From Fulvia fulva (taxonomy: Eukaryota; Ascomycota; Dothideomycetes; Mycosphaerellales; Mycosphaerellaceae): DNA of 64,000 nt. Made by a program: the position numbers and the translations under genes. Under the pieces are notes generated by a model, which was given only the letters and a program-made list of their open reading frames with translations, was not told the origin of the DNA and did no database searches. Positions 34,484 through 45,811 of this stretch are shown here, piece after piece (the stretch's first letter is position 1; each line of letters opens with the position of its first letter). The DNA is taken from the NCBI RefSeq assembly GCF_020509005.1, contig NC_063024.1:310001-374000 (forward strand). Reading direction: 5' to 3'.

Positions 34484-34775
34484 CGTGGCCACCGCGTTCG
34501 AGGTCGTCGGGTGTCGGTGAGGTCGTGGCGGCGTTCGAGCATCGTGGAGAAACGAGCGTAACGAGCAGAATCACTCCAGATACTCTCCCTGCCTGCGCTT
34601 CACGCGCCCGTACTGCTGTCGCCTCCAACGCCTCATGTGAAATCGTGCTGGTGAAAGGCGCGGACGTCATCAGAACACGAAAATGACGCGACCTGAGAGT
34701 TCAAAACACTGAATTATTCAGATACAGCAATTATCACTTCTGCCACCACAACATCCAGCACGACATGGCAACAGC
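34484..34775. promoter_or_regulatory. Divergent promoter APN2 / APC5
   Basis: A 292-bp shared upstream region. The APN2-strand frame is open across most of it, but the translated sequence lacks similarity to the family and is treated as untranslated. Confidence 0.5.
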
Positions 34776-37135
34776 ATGCCTCGCTGCCTCACGCCAGCGC
34801 GCGTATCGCTGCTGTTGCTCGTGAGAATCTACCAGCTCGGCCACACGTCCTCCAAATCCTCCCTCAACATCCTGGACTTCATCGCCCGCCATGTCACGCT
34901 CGCGCCGGACCATGACCTGGACACCATAAACGAGAGAAACGCGCTGTCTTCACCAGACATTGGCTTCCTTGCGGAGAGACTGTCGAAATGGACGTCGAAG
35001 TATCCTGGACGGCATATGTATGATGTGTTTCTTCACACCATCTGGGAGCTTACCGGGCTGGACTCTCTGACATCGCTGGTCGGCTCAATTCACATTGCGG
35101 GCACATACTTGGAGGATGAAGGTGATGGAGTTCCTACGACGAAGATCATTACACCGGCCTCACCGCTTGGTCAATTCGTGCGACGATGTCAGCTGGAATT
35201 CACCAGGCTTCAGTTCGCCGACTCACAAGCACTGTGGGATGCGATCGACGCCTTCCGTGCACCAACTTACGCAGACTGGGCTATCAAGAACCCAGACACC
35301 GCTGCGGAGCGGCAGGAGATGCAGAGTCACAACAGCGTTCCCGTCGCGGTCGATCGGTCGGCGAAAATGTCCGATGCTTTGACGAGCTTCAGCGCAGGCG
35401 CCGTGGACGTCGATACCTTACTCAACTTCTCAGTCCACCAGCTACAGAAGATGGGCACTCGTGTGCCGCCTGAGGTGAAGTCGAAGCTGGAGACGTGGAT
35501 CGGTGACCAGGTGGAGTCTGGGACCAAATCGCTGCACCATTTCATGAACTTCTTCGAGCACTGGCGGTCTGGACAGTACACGATGGCGCTGGAGAGCTTG
35601 CATCGATACTTTGATTACTCGCTTACGGCGAAGAACCCAGGTGACAACTTGCGTGTGTACTATCAATATGCTTTGCTGCATTTGAGCGTGCTCCACGCGG
35701 ACTTTGAGTGCTGGGAGGAGAGTGTGGATGCTATGAACGAAAGCATAGCTACCGGTAGGTCTTCGTGATTACCGCTCGTCGACACTGTCAGTGCTTGTGC
35801 TAACGTGCAGCAGCTCGCGAGAACCAAGACACATCATGTCTGAACTATGCGCTTTCGTGGCTGATGTATCTCCGCCACGCGCACCCCAACAAGAGCAGCT
35901 CCAGTTTCAATAACATCTCTGGAATTGTTGGCAGTGGGAGTGGCGAGCACGATGAGGTGGCATTTCTCAAACAGAAAGCACGAGACGGTAAGCACTGGAT
36001 GTTGCTGAGCAGCACCCTGCTGGAAGAGGCGAAGCTGGAAATGTGTACTGCTGGCAGCACATACCGGTCGCAAGAGCACATCCTTCAAGCACAGCACCTC
36101 AACAATCAGCATGATCTTCGAACGCTATCACCCGCAGCGACGATGTTTCATGGAGCAAGTCTGGACCGGCTTGGTCAAGCCCACCTTGCACGATACAATT
36201 ACGAGCTCACGCAGACTATTCATCTCGCCTATTGCCCACTCAACGACAGAGTGCGTGCAGTCTGCCGGCTTGCTCTAACGCAAGCGCAGTCAGGTGCATA
36301 TATCAAAGCTTCGGACATGCTCAACGGACTTGCACCATCACTCCGAGGCGTTCTGAAATTGGACCAACGTCTGAAGGTATTCACCATGATCTTGCAGCTG
36401 AAGCGGCAGCTCCATCGCGATAACATCAAGGCTGCAACATACTATATGGACCAGTTGCGCCCAGCACGAAGCAGTGCTGACCCCGAGTTCGCCTTCGAGC
36501 TCGATCAGCTGGAGATTCAATTGCTGATACAGCAAGGTCTGTTCGAGAAGGCGTTGAGCAAAGTCTCTACACACATCAACACGCTCAAGTCACGCGGCAC
36601 GGACATTGCACAGCGACTCCACTTTCTCCTTCTGAAGGCCAAGATCTTCGCAGCTGGAGGTCAAGCACCAAAGGGTTTCTCCATCGCCCTTCGCGCTACA
36701 TCAACAGCAGAACGACTTCTCCTCGTACCAGTCCTGCTCGAGGGTCTCACAATACTCAGCCGTATCCTCATCGATCTGTCCGAGTTCGAAATGGCACAGA
36801 ACATCATCGAAGCAGCACTTCCGCACGCCTTGGAGTCGAACGATAACACTCTGAACGCCAAGATGTTCGTCGCTATCGGCGAGGCTTGCGTCGGCTATGC
36901 TGGCCATCACTGTGAAGCAGGTTCGGTAGAGCAGACGAGATACATGCGACGGGCGCAAGACCTCATCGAGCGAGGCAGAGTTGCGTACCAGAAAGTTGAG
37001 GATCTGAACGGGATGCTGGACTGCCTCCTGATGAAGGAGAAGATTGCCATTTGGGATGGAGATGAGACCACAGCGGGCAATGCTGAGGAAATGTATTTGC
37101 AGTTGCTGGCGGACAAGGGTAAGGAGGACGTATGA
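34776..37135 (+). CDS. APC5: Anaphase-promoting complex subunit 5
   Basis: Two exons, 34776-35754 and 35811-37135, give 767 aa; a tandem acceptor (cagcag at 35808-35813) may remove one Ala. The N-terminus MPRCLTPARVSLLLLVRIYQ is like other fungal Apc5 proteins. Near 260-300 lies HHFMNFFEHWRSGQYTMALE, the start of the Apc5-specific region, and the rest is a TPR-like array of paired helices (for example LQAQHLNNQHDLRT, ALSKVSTHINTLKS, LIERGRVAYQKVEDL). Apc5 is a scaffold subunit of the APC/C ubiquitin ligase that drives mitotic exit. Its head-to-head position with APN2 is typical of mating-type flanks in Mycosphaerellaceae. Confidence 0.9.
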
Positions 37136-37433
37136 GATGGACGATTGGGAGTGATACAGTAGAGATAGAACACGATACCATGATACCCAATGCGTTATGG
37201 AATGTAGAATTGCTGCCAGCTGGACAAAGGACCATCTGACCATAGCTGTAACATGGCTCTGTGTATCACACGCTTTACTGTTGCCAAATATACAAGCCAT
37301 GCATCGCTCAATATGTATCGATATAATCCTTGTCGCCGCCCTCGGCCAATGCGCATCACATGCCGAACCCCACCTCGCTTCCAATCCTCCAACCTCAAGC
37401 TTGGGACGATCCCCAAATCTGCCCGACTTGCCC

Positions 37434-38672
37434 ATGGCCTCCTCACTCCGACCACTATCAAGCTTAAAAAGCTCTGCCTTCCCTATAGCACGACTTGCCG
37501 CCGCTCAGGCCCCATTTCAATGGCATCGCACATTCCAAGCTGATCACAAGCCCCCCACCACACCCAATGGCGTCCCCGACTACGCCTTCGCATTCGACAT
37601 CGACGGCGTCCTCGTCCGCTCCTCAGCACCCCTCCCCGGCGCCTCCCAAGCTCTGAAATACCTCCAAACCGAGCGAATCCCCTTCATCCTCCTCACCAAT
37701 GGCGGCGGCAAGAGCGAGGAAGATCGCGTGGCGGATCTGCAGAATAAGCTGGATGTTGAGCTGGATACGAGTATGATTGTACAATCGCATACGCCGTTTG
37801 CGGATATGAGAGAGCTTTATGATGAGACGGTGTTGGTAGCGGGTGGGGATTACGATAAGTGCCAGCAGGTTGCGCGGAAGTATGGGTTCAAGCATGTGGT
37901 GACGCCGGCGGATATTGTGGTTGCGTATCCGGATATTTGGCCTTTTGCGAAGGTTTTTATGGATTACTACAAGAGCTTTGCCAAACCGCTGCCAAAACCT
38001 ATACTCCCGCACTCGACATCCGGCGAAGCGCTCAAAATCGACGCCGTCTTCGTATACAACGACCCGAGAGACTGGGGCCTCGACTCCGCCGTCATCCTCG
38101 ACACGCTCCTTTCCAGTCAGGGCTACATCGGAACTCTCTCAGACAAGAATGGCGACACCTCCCTACCCAATAACGGCTACCTCCAAGACTCCCAACCACA
38201 CCTCTACTACTCCAACCCGGACATGTGGTGGGCCACCTCCTACCACCTCTCCCGCCTAGGCCAAGGCGGCTTCGAAGCAGCCTTCTCTGGCCTCTGGCAC
38301 TCCGTCACGAACGGCTCCACTCTCGCCAAAACCATCATCGGCAAACCACATCGACCTACCTACGCCTTCGCAGAAGGCCGTCTCCGCGCTCATCGGAAAG
38401 CGCTCTTTGGACAAACGGGCTTGAGGGATCCGTTGAGGAATGTGTACATGGTGGGAGATAACCCGGAGAGTGATATTCGCGGGGCGAATGAGTACAAGAG
38501 CGAGTATGGCAGTAAGTGGACGAGTATATTGGTGAAGACGGGGGTGTGGAAGGAGGGGGTCGAGCCGAAGTATAGGCCCGGGGTGGTGAGGGAGAATGTG
38601 CTCGATGCGGTGAGGTGGGCGGTGGAGGATGCGAGGGGGAGGGAGGATTTGAGTACGAGGCATAGGGCATAG
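37434..38672 (+). CDS. HAD-superfamily hydrolase, CECR5 type, probably mitochondrial
   Basis: A single exon gives 412 aa from the ATG at 37434; the open frame begins at 37197 but that extension is unconserved. The first 35 residues are basic and hydroxylated (MASSLRPLSSLKSSAFPIAR), like a mitochondrial presequence. HAD motif I is AFDIDGVLVRSS (Asp55 and Asp57), motif II lies in FILLTNGGG, and the last motif is YMVGDNPESDIRGANEY. The order and the cap region with PDMWWATSYHLSRLGQGGF match the class IIA group including human CECR5/HDHD5 and yeast YKR070W. These are presumed phosphatases; the substrate is unknown. The gene starts 298 bp after APC5. Confidence 0.88.
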   Translation: MASSLRPLSSLKSSAFPIARLAAAQAPFQWHRTFQADHKPPTTPNGVPDYAFAFDIDGVLVRSSAPLPGASQALKYLQTERIPFILLTNGGGKSEEDRVADLQNKLDVELDTSMIVQSHTPFADMRELYDETVLVAGGDYDKCQQVARKYGFKHVVTPADIVVAYPDIWPFAKVFMDYYKSFAKPLPKPILPHSTSGEALKIDAVFVYNDPRDWGLDSAVILDTLLSSQGYIGTLSDKNGDTSLPNNGYLQDSQPHLYYSNPDMWWATSYHLSRLGQGGFEAAFSGLWHSVTNGSTLAKTIIGKPHRPTYAFAEGRLRAHRKALFGQTGLRDPLRNVYMVGDNPESDIRGANEYKSEYGSKWTSILVKTGVWKEGVEPKYRPGVVRENVLDAVRWAVEDARGREDLSTRHRA

Positions 38673-39297
38673 CCATGGAAGCATAGATGAGAGACGATAA
38701 ACTGATAGAGATGTGGAATGATATGACGTTCCTGATAGGCCTTCCTTCTGGAGTCTGGCACGGTGCGTTATGGGTTCTTTCCCGTGGCACGCACTGATGA
38801 TAAGGCACGACTGGGTGATCAGGCACGACTGGGCGATTTCGCCCTTTGGCTGCGAAGGGCGTTCGCGACACTGCTTGGACAGCTACTCCTTGTCTGTAGC
38901 TCCATATCTGCAGCCACAAAGCTTATCTTGGTCACTGGTCTGGACTATTGCACAGCTGCGCCTCACACAGCCCAATCCAGCAGTATCTTTGCGGCTAAGG
39001 ACTCCTACATACCATCATCCTTAGGATTGACTCGACAGTCGACAATACCTTCCTTGGCCGGCGGGTGTTTTGGCTGGCGAAAAGGGAGCTTTATCACCCG
39101 CTCGTACTGTGTAACGCAGTGCGCGGCGATTCACAACGAGAAGCCGATGGCATCAGCACATCAATCAGCTAAAGTCGGAGACAACAGTATCCCCACAACG
39201 GGTGACATTGCGAGCCGGAACCGTCAGCATGACAAGGGACCAGCCTTGATCGCGGTCGATAAGGTACACACAAAAGAAACGATCACCGCACATTGGC
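38673..39297. other. Gene-poor interval with a short direct repeat
   Basis: No gene seen. An 18-bp unit (aggcacgactgggtgatc and a close copy) is directly repeated at about 38803-38838. An open frame 38763-39365 crosses it and runs, in another frame, into the decayed start of the first HET copy; it has no coding signature. Confidence 0.45.
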
Positions 39298-40947
39298 GTG
39301 ACCTGCAACGGCAGGCCACATGCTCGTGCGACCAGGCTTTGGCCTGTGATGTCGAGATTCCATAGGGAGACCATGTGAGAACACACGGTCTTCGGTCTCA
39401 ACCGTACTGTCTGGTACTGGATCGATGCTATCTGCATAAACCAGGATGATGGCTTCGAGAGGGGACATCAAGTGGCTCGGATGGGCGACATCTACTCCGG
39501 CGCATCGATGGTACAGGCTTACCTTGGCATATTCCCTTCTTCCGAAATGCCCAGCGCTGCTATGTCCAAGGCCATCATGCGTCACAACATCTGGTCTCGA
39601 AGCTGGATCATACAGGAGCTAGTAAGGTCTCGTGACTACATGTTGCTCATTGGCCCGGAGCATGAAATTGGCGGCCATGCTTTCCGAGAAGACGTTTGGA
39701 CAGAAGTCAGAATACTTGAGCTTGCTGGAACCTACGGAAATCAGGCTGCCAATAACGTCAGTAGCATGGTTAGCTACTGGTACCAACTAGTGCGCTTCGG
39801 GCGGCTTCCGCACATCCTTGGCCTGCTCGAAGCCATCCGCTCGAGGGACTGTACTGATGGGAGGCACTCTCTATTCTCAAAGCTCGGCGTGGCAAGAAAT
39901 GCTTCCAGTCACGTACCAAGTCCGTCATACGAGTTGGAAGCAGGAGCAATCTTCACGGACTTTGTTCGTTCGTATTTCACCAACACAGGGTCGTTGTATA
40001 TTGTCTGTCTGAGCGGCCCCACAAATATATCCCTACCTTCCTGGGTACCTGACTGGCCACGACCGACTGGACGACAGCCACTGCTACTAGGGTTTGGCCA
40101 GAGCAATAAAGCTTCAATGACCGAACTCGAAAACATAATCACCTCATCGGCTAGGTGGGAACTCGCCGTGACTTTTCCAGCAGATCATGTAGAATTGAGC
40201 ATGCTTGGCTGGGTTGTTGATGACATTGGAGACTATGCGGACCATGTCGACGCTACAAACCCGCTCTTAAATGCGTTCAATCTGTTCTGGGGTCTCGACT
40301 ATTTCGCAATCCTTCTGTCCACGTTGACCGGCGCACAGAAGAACGCAGATGGTGATGGCTACCTGATACCACCTGGAGAATACGAAGAGCTTGCGCATGT
40401 CATGGCCCATGTCGATGGAGATCGTGCCAGTCGCCATGGTTGCGAAGATGCTTGGATCCTAGAGCATAGCGAGGCTGTGGTATGCGGCAAGAGCATGCCA
40501 GCGTTGGCGCGGGAGTACCTGGTGATTCGGGGAAAACGTCATCGCACATCAAGTGGCTTAAAGCGATCGACCAACATCTTGATCAACAAAATGAGCGCCG
40601 GTCGCAAATTGGCAGGGACAAAGCGAGGATGGCCTGTACTGGTCCCGACGAACGCGGTTGGTCGGGATCTTATCTGTGTGCTATGGTATTGTCCCGTTCC
40701 TGTGGTTCTCCGAAAAGTCCATGATCATTACATTCCGGTTGGAGAGTGCTATCACTATGAGCATATGAGCCAGTTTTGCCACAACAGGACTGTCTCCAAT
40801 CGTGATGACTCAAATAGCAGTGACGAGGATAAGCTTCTACCTGTTCTACCCCCATCGAGCGTACAACCGATGTGCTGGGAGAATTTGTATCCTGAAGGCA
40901 GGCCATACTCAAGAGAACAACCAGACACATTGTTCAACATACGCTGA
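39298..40947 (+). pseudogene. HET-domain gene, copy 1, broken
   Basis: From 39298 one frame runs to the stop at 40947 with a single in-frame TGA at 39376-39378. It includes NGRPHARATRLWP, then WIDAICINQDDGFERGHQVA and MGDIYSGASMV, the core of the heterokaryon-incompatibility (HET) domain. The first part of the HET domain is not in frame upstream (a TAA closes that frame). The C-terminal 400 residues match copy 2, for example NTGSLYIVCLSGPTNISLPS against KAGSLYTICLAASTGLELPS. HET proteins trigger cell death after fusion of incompatible hyphae. If translated from the ATG at 39481 it would make a 488-aa protein lacking the HET front half. No GT-AG intron that removes the TGA is apparent. Confidence 0.75.
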
Positions 40948-41913
40948 TGAAGGGGACGCGCGACTGTCTCGCGTCTGGAACAATTCAGGAGAAAAGGAAT
41001 GCTCAGGCCGCTTTTCTTGCCAGGATTGTCATAAGCTACCAAGTTGCGCACGTTGCATGACATGCTGCACCTCATGTTGTCCGCGGATCCCGCACAGGGA
41101 GGAGACTGCTTACTAGACGCTCTTCCTTTGGCGGAGCTCGGAAGAGATTCGATTTTGCAAAGCCACGAACGATCTCGGGCTTGTGTCCTTGAAGCTTGCT
41201 CTGATCATGAGCTAGCAAGGAGGCACACCTGCGCTGAGGCGGTTCCTTGTGTCCCATTGATGCAGTGGACAACCATCCCATGCGCTTGAACTCGTCGCGA
41301 CGAGTATGTGGGCTATTCTTCTGTCCGTCAACAGTATGCATAGGTACAGCTCTTAAAGATGTTCCCGGCCTTTGGACTTAGGAAAAGCGTCTGGCCGCAC
41401 CGTACCTTGCTCCAGCAATATTTGCCTCGGTTTTGCGGCTACACAGCATGTTTACGATCCAGATGCTGGACGCTAATCACGACGGGAAGGCCGACAGCAG
41501 AGCGAAGTACGCCCTCTTGGTGTCGGCCTCCCACAGGAAGCCGACGGGCGCAGCGTTGCAATGAGCTCAAGCAGCTCTGCATGGTGGCGCAGTTGGCGAA
41601 CCACCGGTCGGAATCAGCTTGTATGCTCGCTCAATACAGTGCGGATGCTTAACAAGGTTCAGGATCCTGCACATAGCCTCGCTGGCGATGTCGTATCAAG
41701 CAGACTGTAGTGATTCGTTTGGATGGTTGCTGGTGGTGTGGCAGAGTCATGTCCCATTTGGAGCCCTCGGCTGTACCCATCAAAGCTTGGGGCGATCACG
41801 GGTCTGGAGTTGTTACACGACTGCGCCTCACGTCTCAATCTTGGTTCCGACCTCGACTTTCAAACATTGTCGTATCGCCGTCCTCGCGCTCTGCTACCAA
41901 GACTTCTCCCGCA
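40948..41913. other. Interval between the HET copies, no gene seen
   Basis: About 970 bp without a credible gene. The right part stays open in the frame of HET copy 2 (from 41710) and may be its untranslated leader or an unconserved extension. Confidence 0.45.
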
Positions 41914-43944
41914 ATGGACTCGGATGCAAACGACAGAAGCCAAAGAGAACGCCCCGAGCAGCAAAATCGCGCGTCCAGCAGCAAACAACGCAAGTCTACC
42001 GCCATCACAGAAACGAGAGATGGTTGTCGAGCAGGACCGGTCTTGATCCAGTGTGGCGGTGGTGAGACGGCGGACTATGGAGGGCTCTACCCGCCCTTAC
42101 AAGCTGGCCAGATCAGGCTGTTCACGATTGCGCCTCGGGAGACCCGCGACGATGAACTGCGACTTACGTTGCGTGTCTGTCGTCTTTTGGATGTCGATGA
42201 CGACTACATAGCAATCTCATCCACATGGCTCGACGAGGTGTTCAGTGTCACTGCTCAAGAGCAGCGATCGCATGTGTCCGTGATCTGTAACGGACGGCCA
42301 CATGCTCGTGCGACGAGGTTGTGGCCTCTACTTGAAAGACTGAACGGGAAACTTCAATACATGTCATTATCGTCTGATTTTTGGCTCGATGCTATTTGCA
42401 TTAATCAAGACGATCAAGCCGAGAGAGGTCACCAGGCAGCCCTGATGGGTGAGATATATTCGGCCGCCAGCATAGTGTATGCTTACATTGGTGCCGAACC
42501 AGAAGCTCGGGGCAGCAAAGGCGACGATGTTGATGTGTTTGCAACCGTGCTACAACACGACTACTTCTCACGAAGCTGAGTTATCCAAAGACTGGCCAGG
42601 TCCAAGTGCTTGAAATTCCTCTTCGGTGCTTGCTACCAACTTTCCGCGTACGAATTGGAATGCAAGCTTGACTATGGGATTGTGAGACATGAGATCGCGA
42701 AGGATGACCGGGCCGTACATCTTCGTTACATTTTCGATCTACGAAGCTGGTCCGAAGAACAGTCCGAAGACGCAGTCGATGCTCTCGTGCCGTCTGATTC
42801 CCTCATCCAGGTTCTCGGAAAGAAGCGCTCGAGCAAAGCAACCGACACAAGAAATGCCGTTTTCTCGAAGCTTGGGCTGGCTCGAAACAGTGCTGCCCTC
42901 ATCGTTCCATCCTATGACCATGGGGCTGCGCAAGTGTTTACCAACTTTGTTCGGTCCTATCTCGAGAAGGCTGGCTCCCTCTATACCATATGCTTAGCCG
43001 CGTCAACAGGACTTGAACTCCCATCCTGGGCTCTGGACTGGTCGCGCTCTGCTGGAAGGTACCTTCTACTTTCAGATTTCGGTGATGTCGGGTGGAATGT
43101 CCCTCTTCGACACTTATGTGAGCCTCAACGCTGGAGATACCGTGCCTTGGAAGCCAGCAGTGAGGCTGCCACCAACGAAGTAGGCGTTGGTGTGACCTTT
43201 TCCTCAGATCTTCGTGCCATGGTATGCGGCTGGGAGGTAGACACCATCGTCTTTTCCACAAGTGATGTCGAGACTGATCACGATCGGCGTTGGCGAGACC
43301 TACCATTGGTGCTACAACTTATTGTTGACACCGTGATACCCTGGGAAGGCCACTTAGACCGCTCCGTAGCGGACAACAAGTTCAGCTTGGGCACCTATAT
43401 TGCGTTCGCCAAATTCCTCTTGCGCGAACACCACCCGGCGAATACCTTTGGAAGATGGGCCGCAGAGGTTCGAGAGGTCTTTATCAATGGGACCAGAGTG
43501 AGGTCGTGGGCACAGGAGTATGTTGATACACACCGCCGGTTCGCAGACTTCACATCATGGATCCGTTACTTGCATGTTCCCCCACTCGAGCACGAATGGG
43601 AGTACATACGTCGCGCCTTATGGCATCTGTGCGCTTCGGTGCCACTCATGGGCGAGGGGCGTAGACTGATGGCCACGAAATGTGGACTGCCTGTGCTTGC
43701 GCCAGAGAACGCGAGAGATGGAGATATCGTGTGTGTACTTTGGCATTGCCCAGTGCCTGTCATCCTTCGGCAAGTTGAGCATCACTTCGTCTTGGTTGGG
43801 AAGTGTTGTGTCCACGGATACATGAATGGATATGAGCTCGGTGATGAGGCCTATCCGGAGGGGCGGTCTGAAAGGCTCAAGCAACTATGCTGGGAGAAGC
43901 TAGCAAGAGAAGGTAGACAAACGGCCTCGTTCGAGATCTGGTGA
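41914..43944 (+). pseudogene. HET-domain gene, copy 2, with in-frame TGA
   Basis: The frame from ATG 41914 to the stop at 43944 spans 677 codons and is interrupted only by TGA at 42577-42579 (codon 222). The HET domain is complete before it: DDDYIAISSTWLDEV, VICNGRPHARATRLW, FWLDAICINQDDQAERGHQA and MGEIYSAASIVYAYIG. At the TGA, copy 1 reads SRSWIIQELVRS while copy 2 reads SRS-stop-VIQRLARS, so the stop replaces the conserved Trp of the HET signature. After it 454 codons stay open and similar to copy 1, so the break is recent or the codon is misread or mis-assembled. A 221-aa product with most of the HET domain would remain. No intron fits. Confidence 0.8.
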
Positions 43945-44404
43945 TACGCGTGCTTGGCCTGCACTTCTTCAGGCGGCACACTCGTTCGGTGGACCGGCTT
44001 TGATTATACACCACGCGAGCAAGAGCTTGTCGAGTGTTGTCGCGTACTCCAAGCTTCATCACGACGACCCACGCGGACTGATGGAAAGCCTGATCGAGTA
44101 ATTTACGGCGGCCACATCTATCTCAAGTCAAGCGCAGCAGGCGACGTATCAGCACGACTGTACGGCACCCGCCGGTAGTGGCAGCATACTCCTCTCCTCG
44201 ATGAGGGCATTTTTACCGGTCAAATTCTCCCAGGCTGTGCGTCGACCACGGGACGATGATGGTGTCTGGCTCAGAAGCTGACAAGGAAGGACCAGCTTGA
44301 GTATGTGAAAGCTCAGGCTTCCAGGATGGCATAATCAAGAGTCCAGCCCCTGCTGATATTGCGCATGCCGTAGACTGCAATAGCTTATGTAGCCCCATGT
44401 TCTC
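43945..44404. other. Intergenic, no gene seen
   Basis: About 460 bp between HET copy 2 and the transporter relic, with only short overlapping frames. Confidence 0.45.
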
Positions 44405-44726
44405 TCACGGGCTTTGCAGACGCCCATTTTCCTCGGAGGCTGATAAAGGCTTCGAATACGACATCGCGAAGAAGTTGAAGCGACACACTGACATGCTGCT
44501 GGCTTCTTGGGAGGAGAGATAGAGTAGGCTTGTGAGTGCGGGATGACAAAGGGAGAATGGGTGCCGGGACTTACGATGACAGGAACGAAAGCAATGTTGC
44601 ACCAAAAGAAGACGAAGTAGTCTTCCAGGCGATGCAATTGATCGTGGCAGGGGCGAGCTGGACGACGGCGTAGCTGAAGATCCAGTTGGAGGAGGCGCTG
44701 AAGCCGTTGGCTTCTGTGCGGATGAG
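44405..44726 (-). pseudogene. C-terminal relic of an MFS sugar transporter
   Basis: On the minus strand LIRTEANGFSASSNWIFSYA and VVQLAPATINCIAW match the penultimate region of fungal hexose transporters. A one-base shift then leads to DYFVFFWCNIAFVPVI, followed by a gtaagt donor, an intron of about 46 bp ending cacaag, and YLSSQEASSMSV...FNFFAMSYS, the remnant of the usual FYPETxxxSLEEID block. Ten or so upstream helices are absent from the flank. The fragment is therefore a truncated, frameshifted leftover with no plausible function. Confidence 0.65.
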
Positions 44727-44856
44727 AGGTAAGTGCTGTTCGCGTTGGATTTCTGAACAGACATTGTACTGGTCTAAAGCCTTTCTTTATAATGCTTATC
44801 AGGTACAGGACGGTACTAACTTCGCACCGAGCCTGTTCTGGCGACTCTTTTGCACG

Positions 44857-45450
44857 TCACAGCGAAGACTTCGGCTCTGTCCTCGCCATTACAAAAAGCG
44901 CCTTCGCCGTCGCCAACCCCGTGCCCCTCCCATCATCAAGCACACCCTTCACAAAAACCTTCCTCCCACTGATCTCCGTCACCCAAGCCCGCGCTGAGAT
45001 CACACAAGGCGTCGGAACCGGATTCTTATAGTCTACATGCAAGTACGCCGTTGATGGAGCCGTGGACTGGGACTCCCGTGCCGCAGACGTGCCAGTGATG
45101 TGATCAAGCACCAACGAGCTGAATCCTCCGTGAGCACGTCCCGACTTCCCGTCAAGACCATTGCCAATGGTTATGATCAGCATGTCCTCCACGCCACTGA
45201 GAGAGTCTGGTTCTAGGCAGGGTCGGCGGAGCTGGATTCTTGCTTTCATGCCTTCAGAGTGGACGAGGGTGTCGTTGAACATGGAATTGGCGACTTGTCC
45301 ATTGTTCTCTATGCGACGAGTCTCTGTGATGATGGTAACGTTGGGCCCATTGAGTATTGCTGGTATCCATGGGAGTTGGAAGTCGGGGTGGTTCTTGCTC
45401 GCTTCGTCGGAGATCTTGTCGTGGTGGCGACGGCCTCCTGCTCCGGACAT
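44857..45450 (-). CDS. Hotdog-fold thioesterase family protein
   Basis: A single exon encodes 197 aa. The hotdog helix motif is RAHGGFSSLVLDHITG at about residues 105-120, followed by STAYLHVDYKNPVPTPCVIS and the strand pair WVTEISGRKVFVKGVLDDGRG, as in fungal PaaI/4HBT-like thioesterases. The family hydrolyses acyl-CoA thioesters in the cytosol or mitochondria; no clear targeting peptide is visible. The preceding 60-70 residues (PWIPAILNGPNVTIITETRR) also look conserved. The stop lies 130 bp from the transporter relic transcribed in the same direction. Start ATG 45450 is the only good in-frame choice. Confidence 0.8.
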   Translation of the reverse strand: MSGAGGRRHHDKISDEASKNHPDFQLPWIPAILNGPNVTIITETRRIENNGQVANSMFNDTLVHSEGMKARIQLRRPCLEPDSLSGVEDMLIITIGNGLDGKSGRAHGGFSSLVLDHITGTSAARESQSTAPSTAYLHVDYKNPVPTPCVISARAWVTEISGRKVFVKGVLDDGRGTGLATAKALFVMARTEPKSSL

Positions 45451-45811
45451 GATGTGCTAACAGCTACTGCCTACATGTAGGCTTGTACGCACACTCGGAC
45501 AAGTGAAGTCGATGTCAGTCTGATGGGAATCTAGGCCGAGGTTGTTCGGTTGTTCGGTTGTCGTTCCGGCGGAGCCAAGGCCGCCCCATGTCCCTCCCAT
45601 TGACAACCAACATCAGCTTCTATCAACATCACAGCCTTCTTCATCGACATGATCATCGCAGGAGACCGACATGCTCGACGACACTAATGCCATTAGATCC
45701 GTCCCAGCAAAAGCTCCAGCTGCAGGACGTTCTGCTAGTCTCGTACCACAAACGAGTCAGGACCTTGGTACTGTACTCATGCAGGACGGTCGTGTACCAA
45801 TATGCCAGGGG
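45451..45811. other. Intergenic, no gene seen
   Basis: The thioesterase promoter region with a ttgttcggttgttcggttgt direct repeat (two copies of gttgttcg-type units, about 45542-45560). No gene. Confidence 0.45.

Noticed and set aside
34484..34670. Extended APN2 N-terminus from the ATG at 34670
   Set aside because: The spliced MRLTT-W-NVNGIRN start is the canonical one for the family, and the extension has no similarity.
37197..37433. N-terminal extension of the HAD-like protein
   Set aside because: It covers the APC5 3' region and promoter, lacks similarity, and the ATG at 37434 opens a good mitochondrial presequence.
38763..39365. 200-codon frame upstream of HET copy 1
   Set aside because: It overlaps the decayed HET start in a different frame and includes an 18-bp tandem repeat; no protein signature.
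42577..42579. Programmed readthrough or selenocysteine at the HET TGA
   Set aside because: No selenocysteine system is known in these fungi, and the paralogue has Trp here, so a simple nonsense change or error is more likely.
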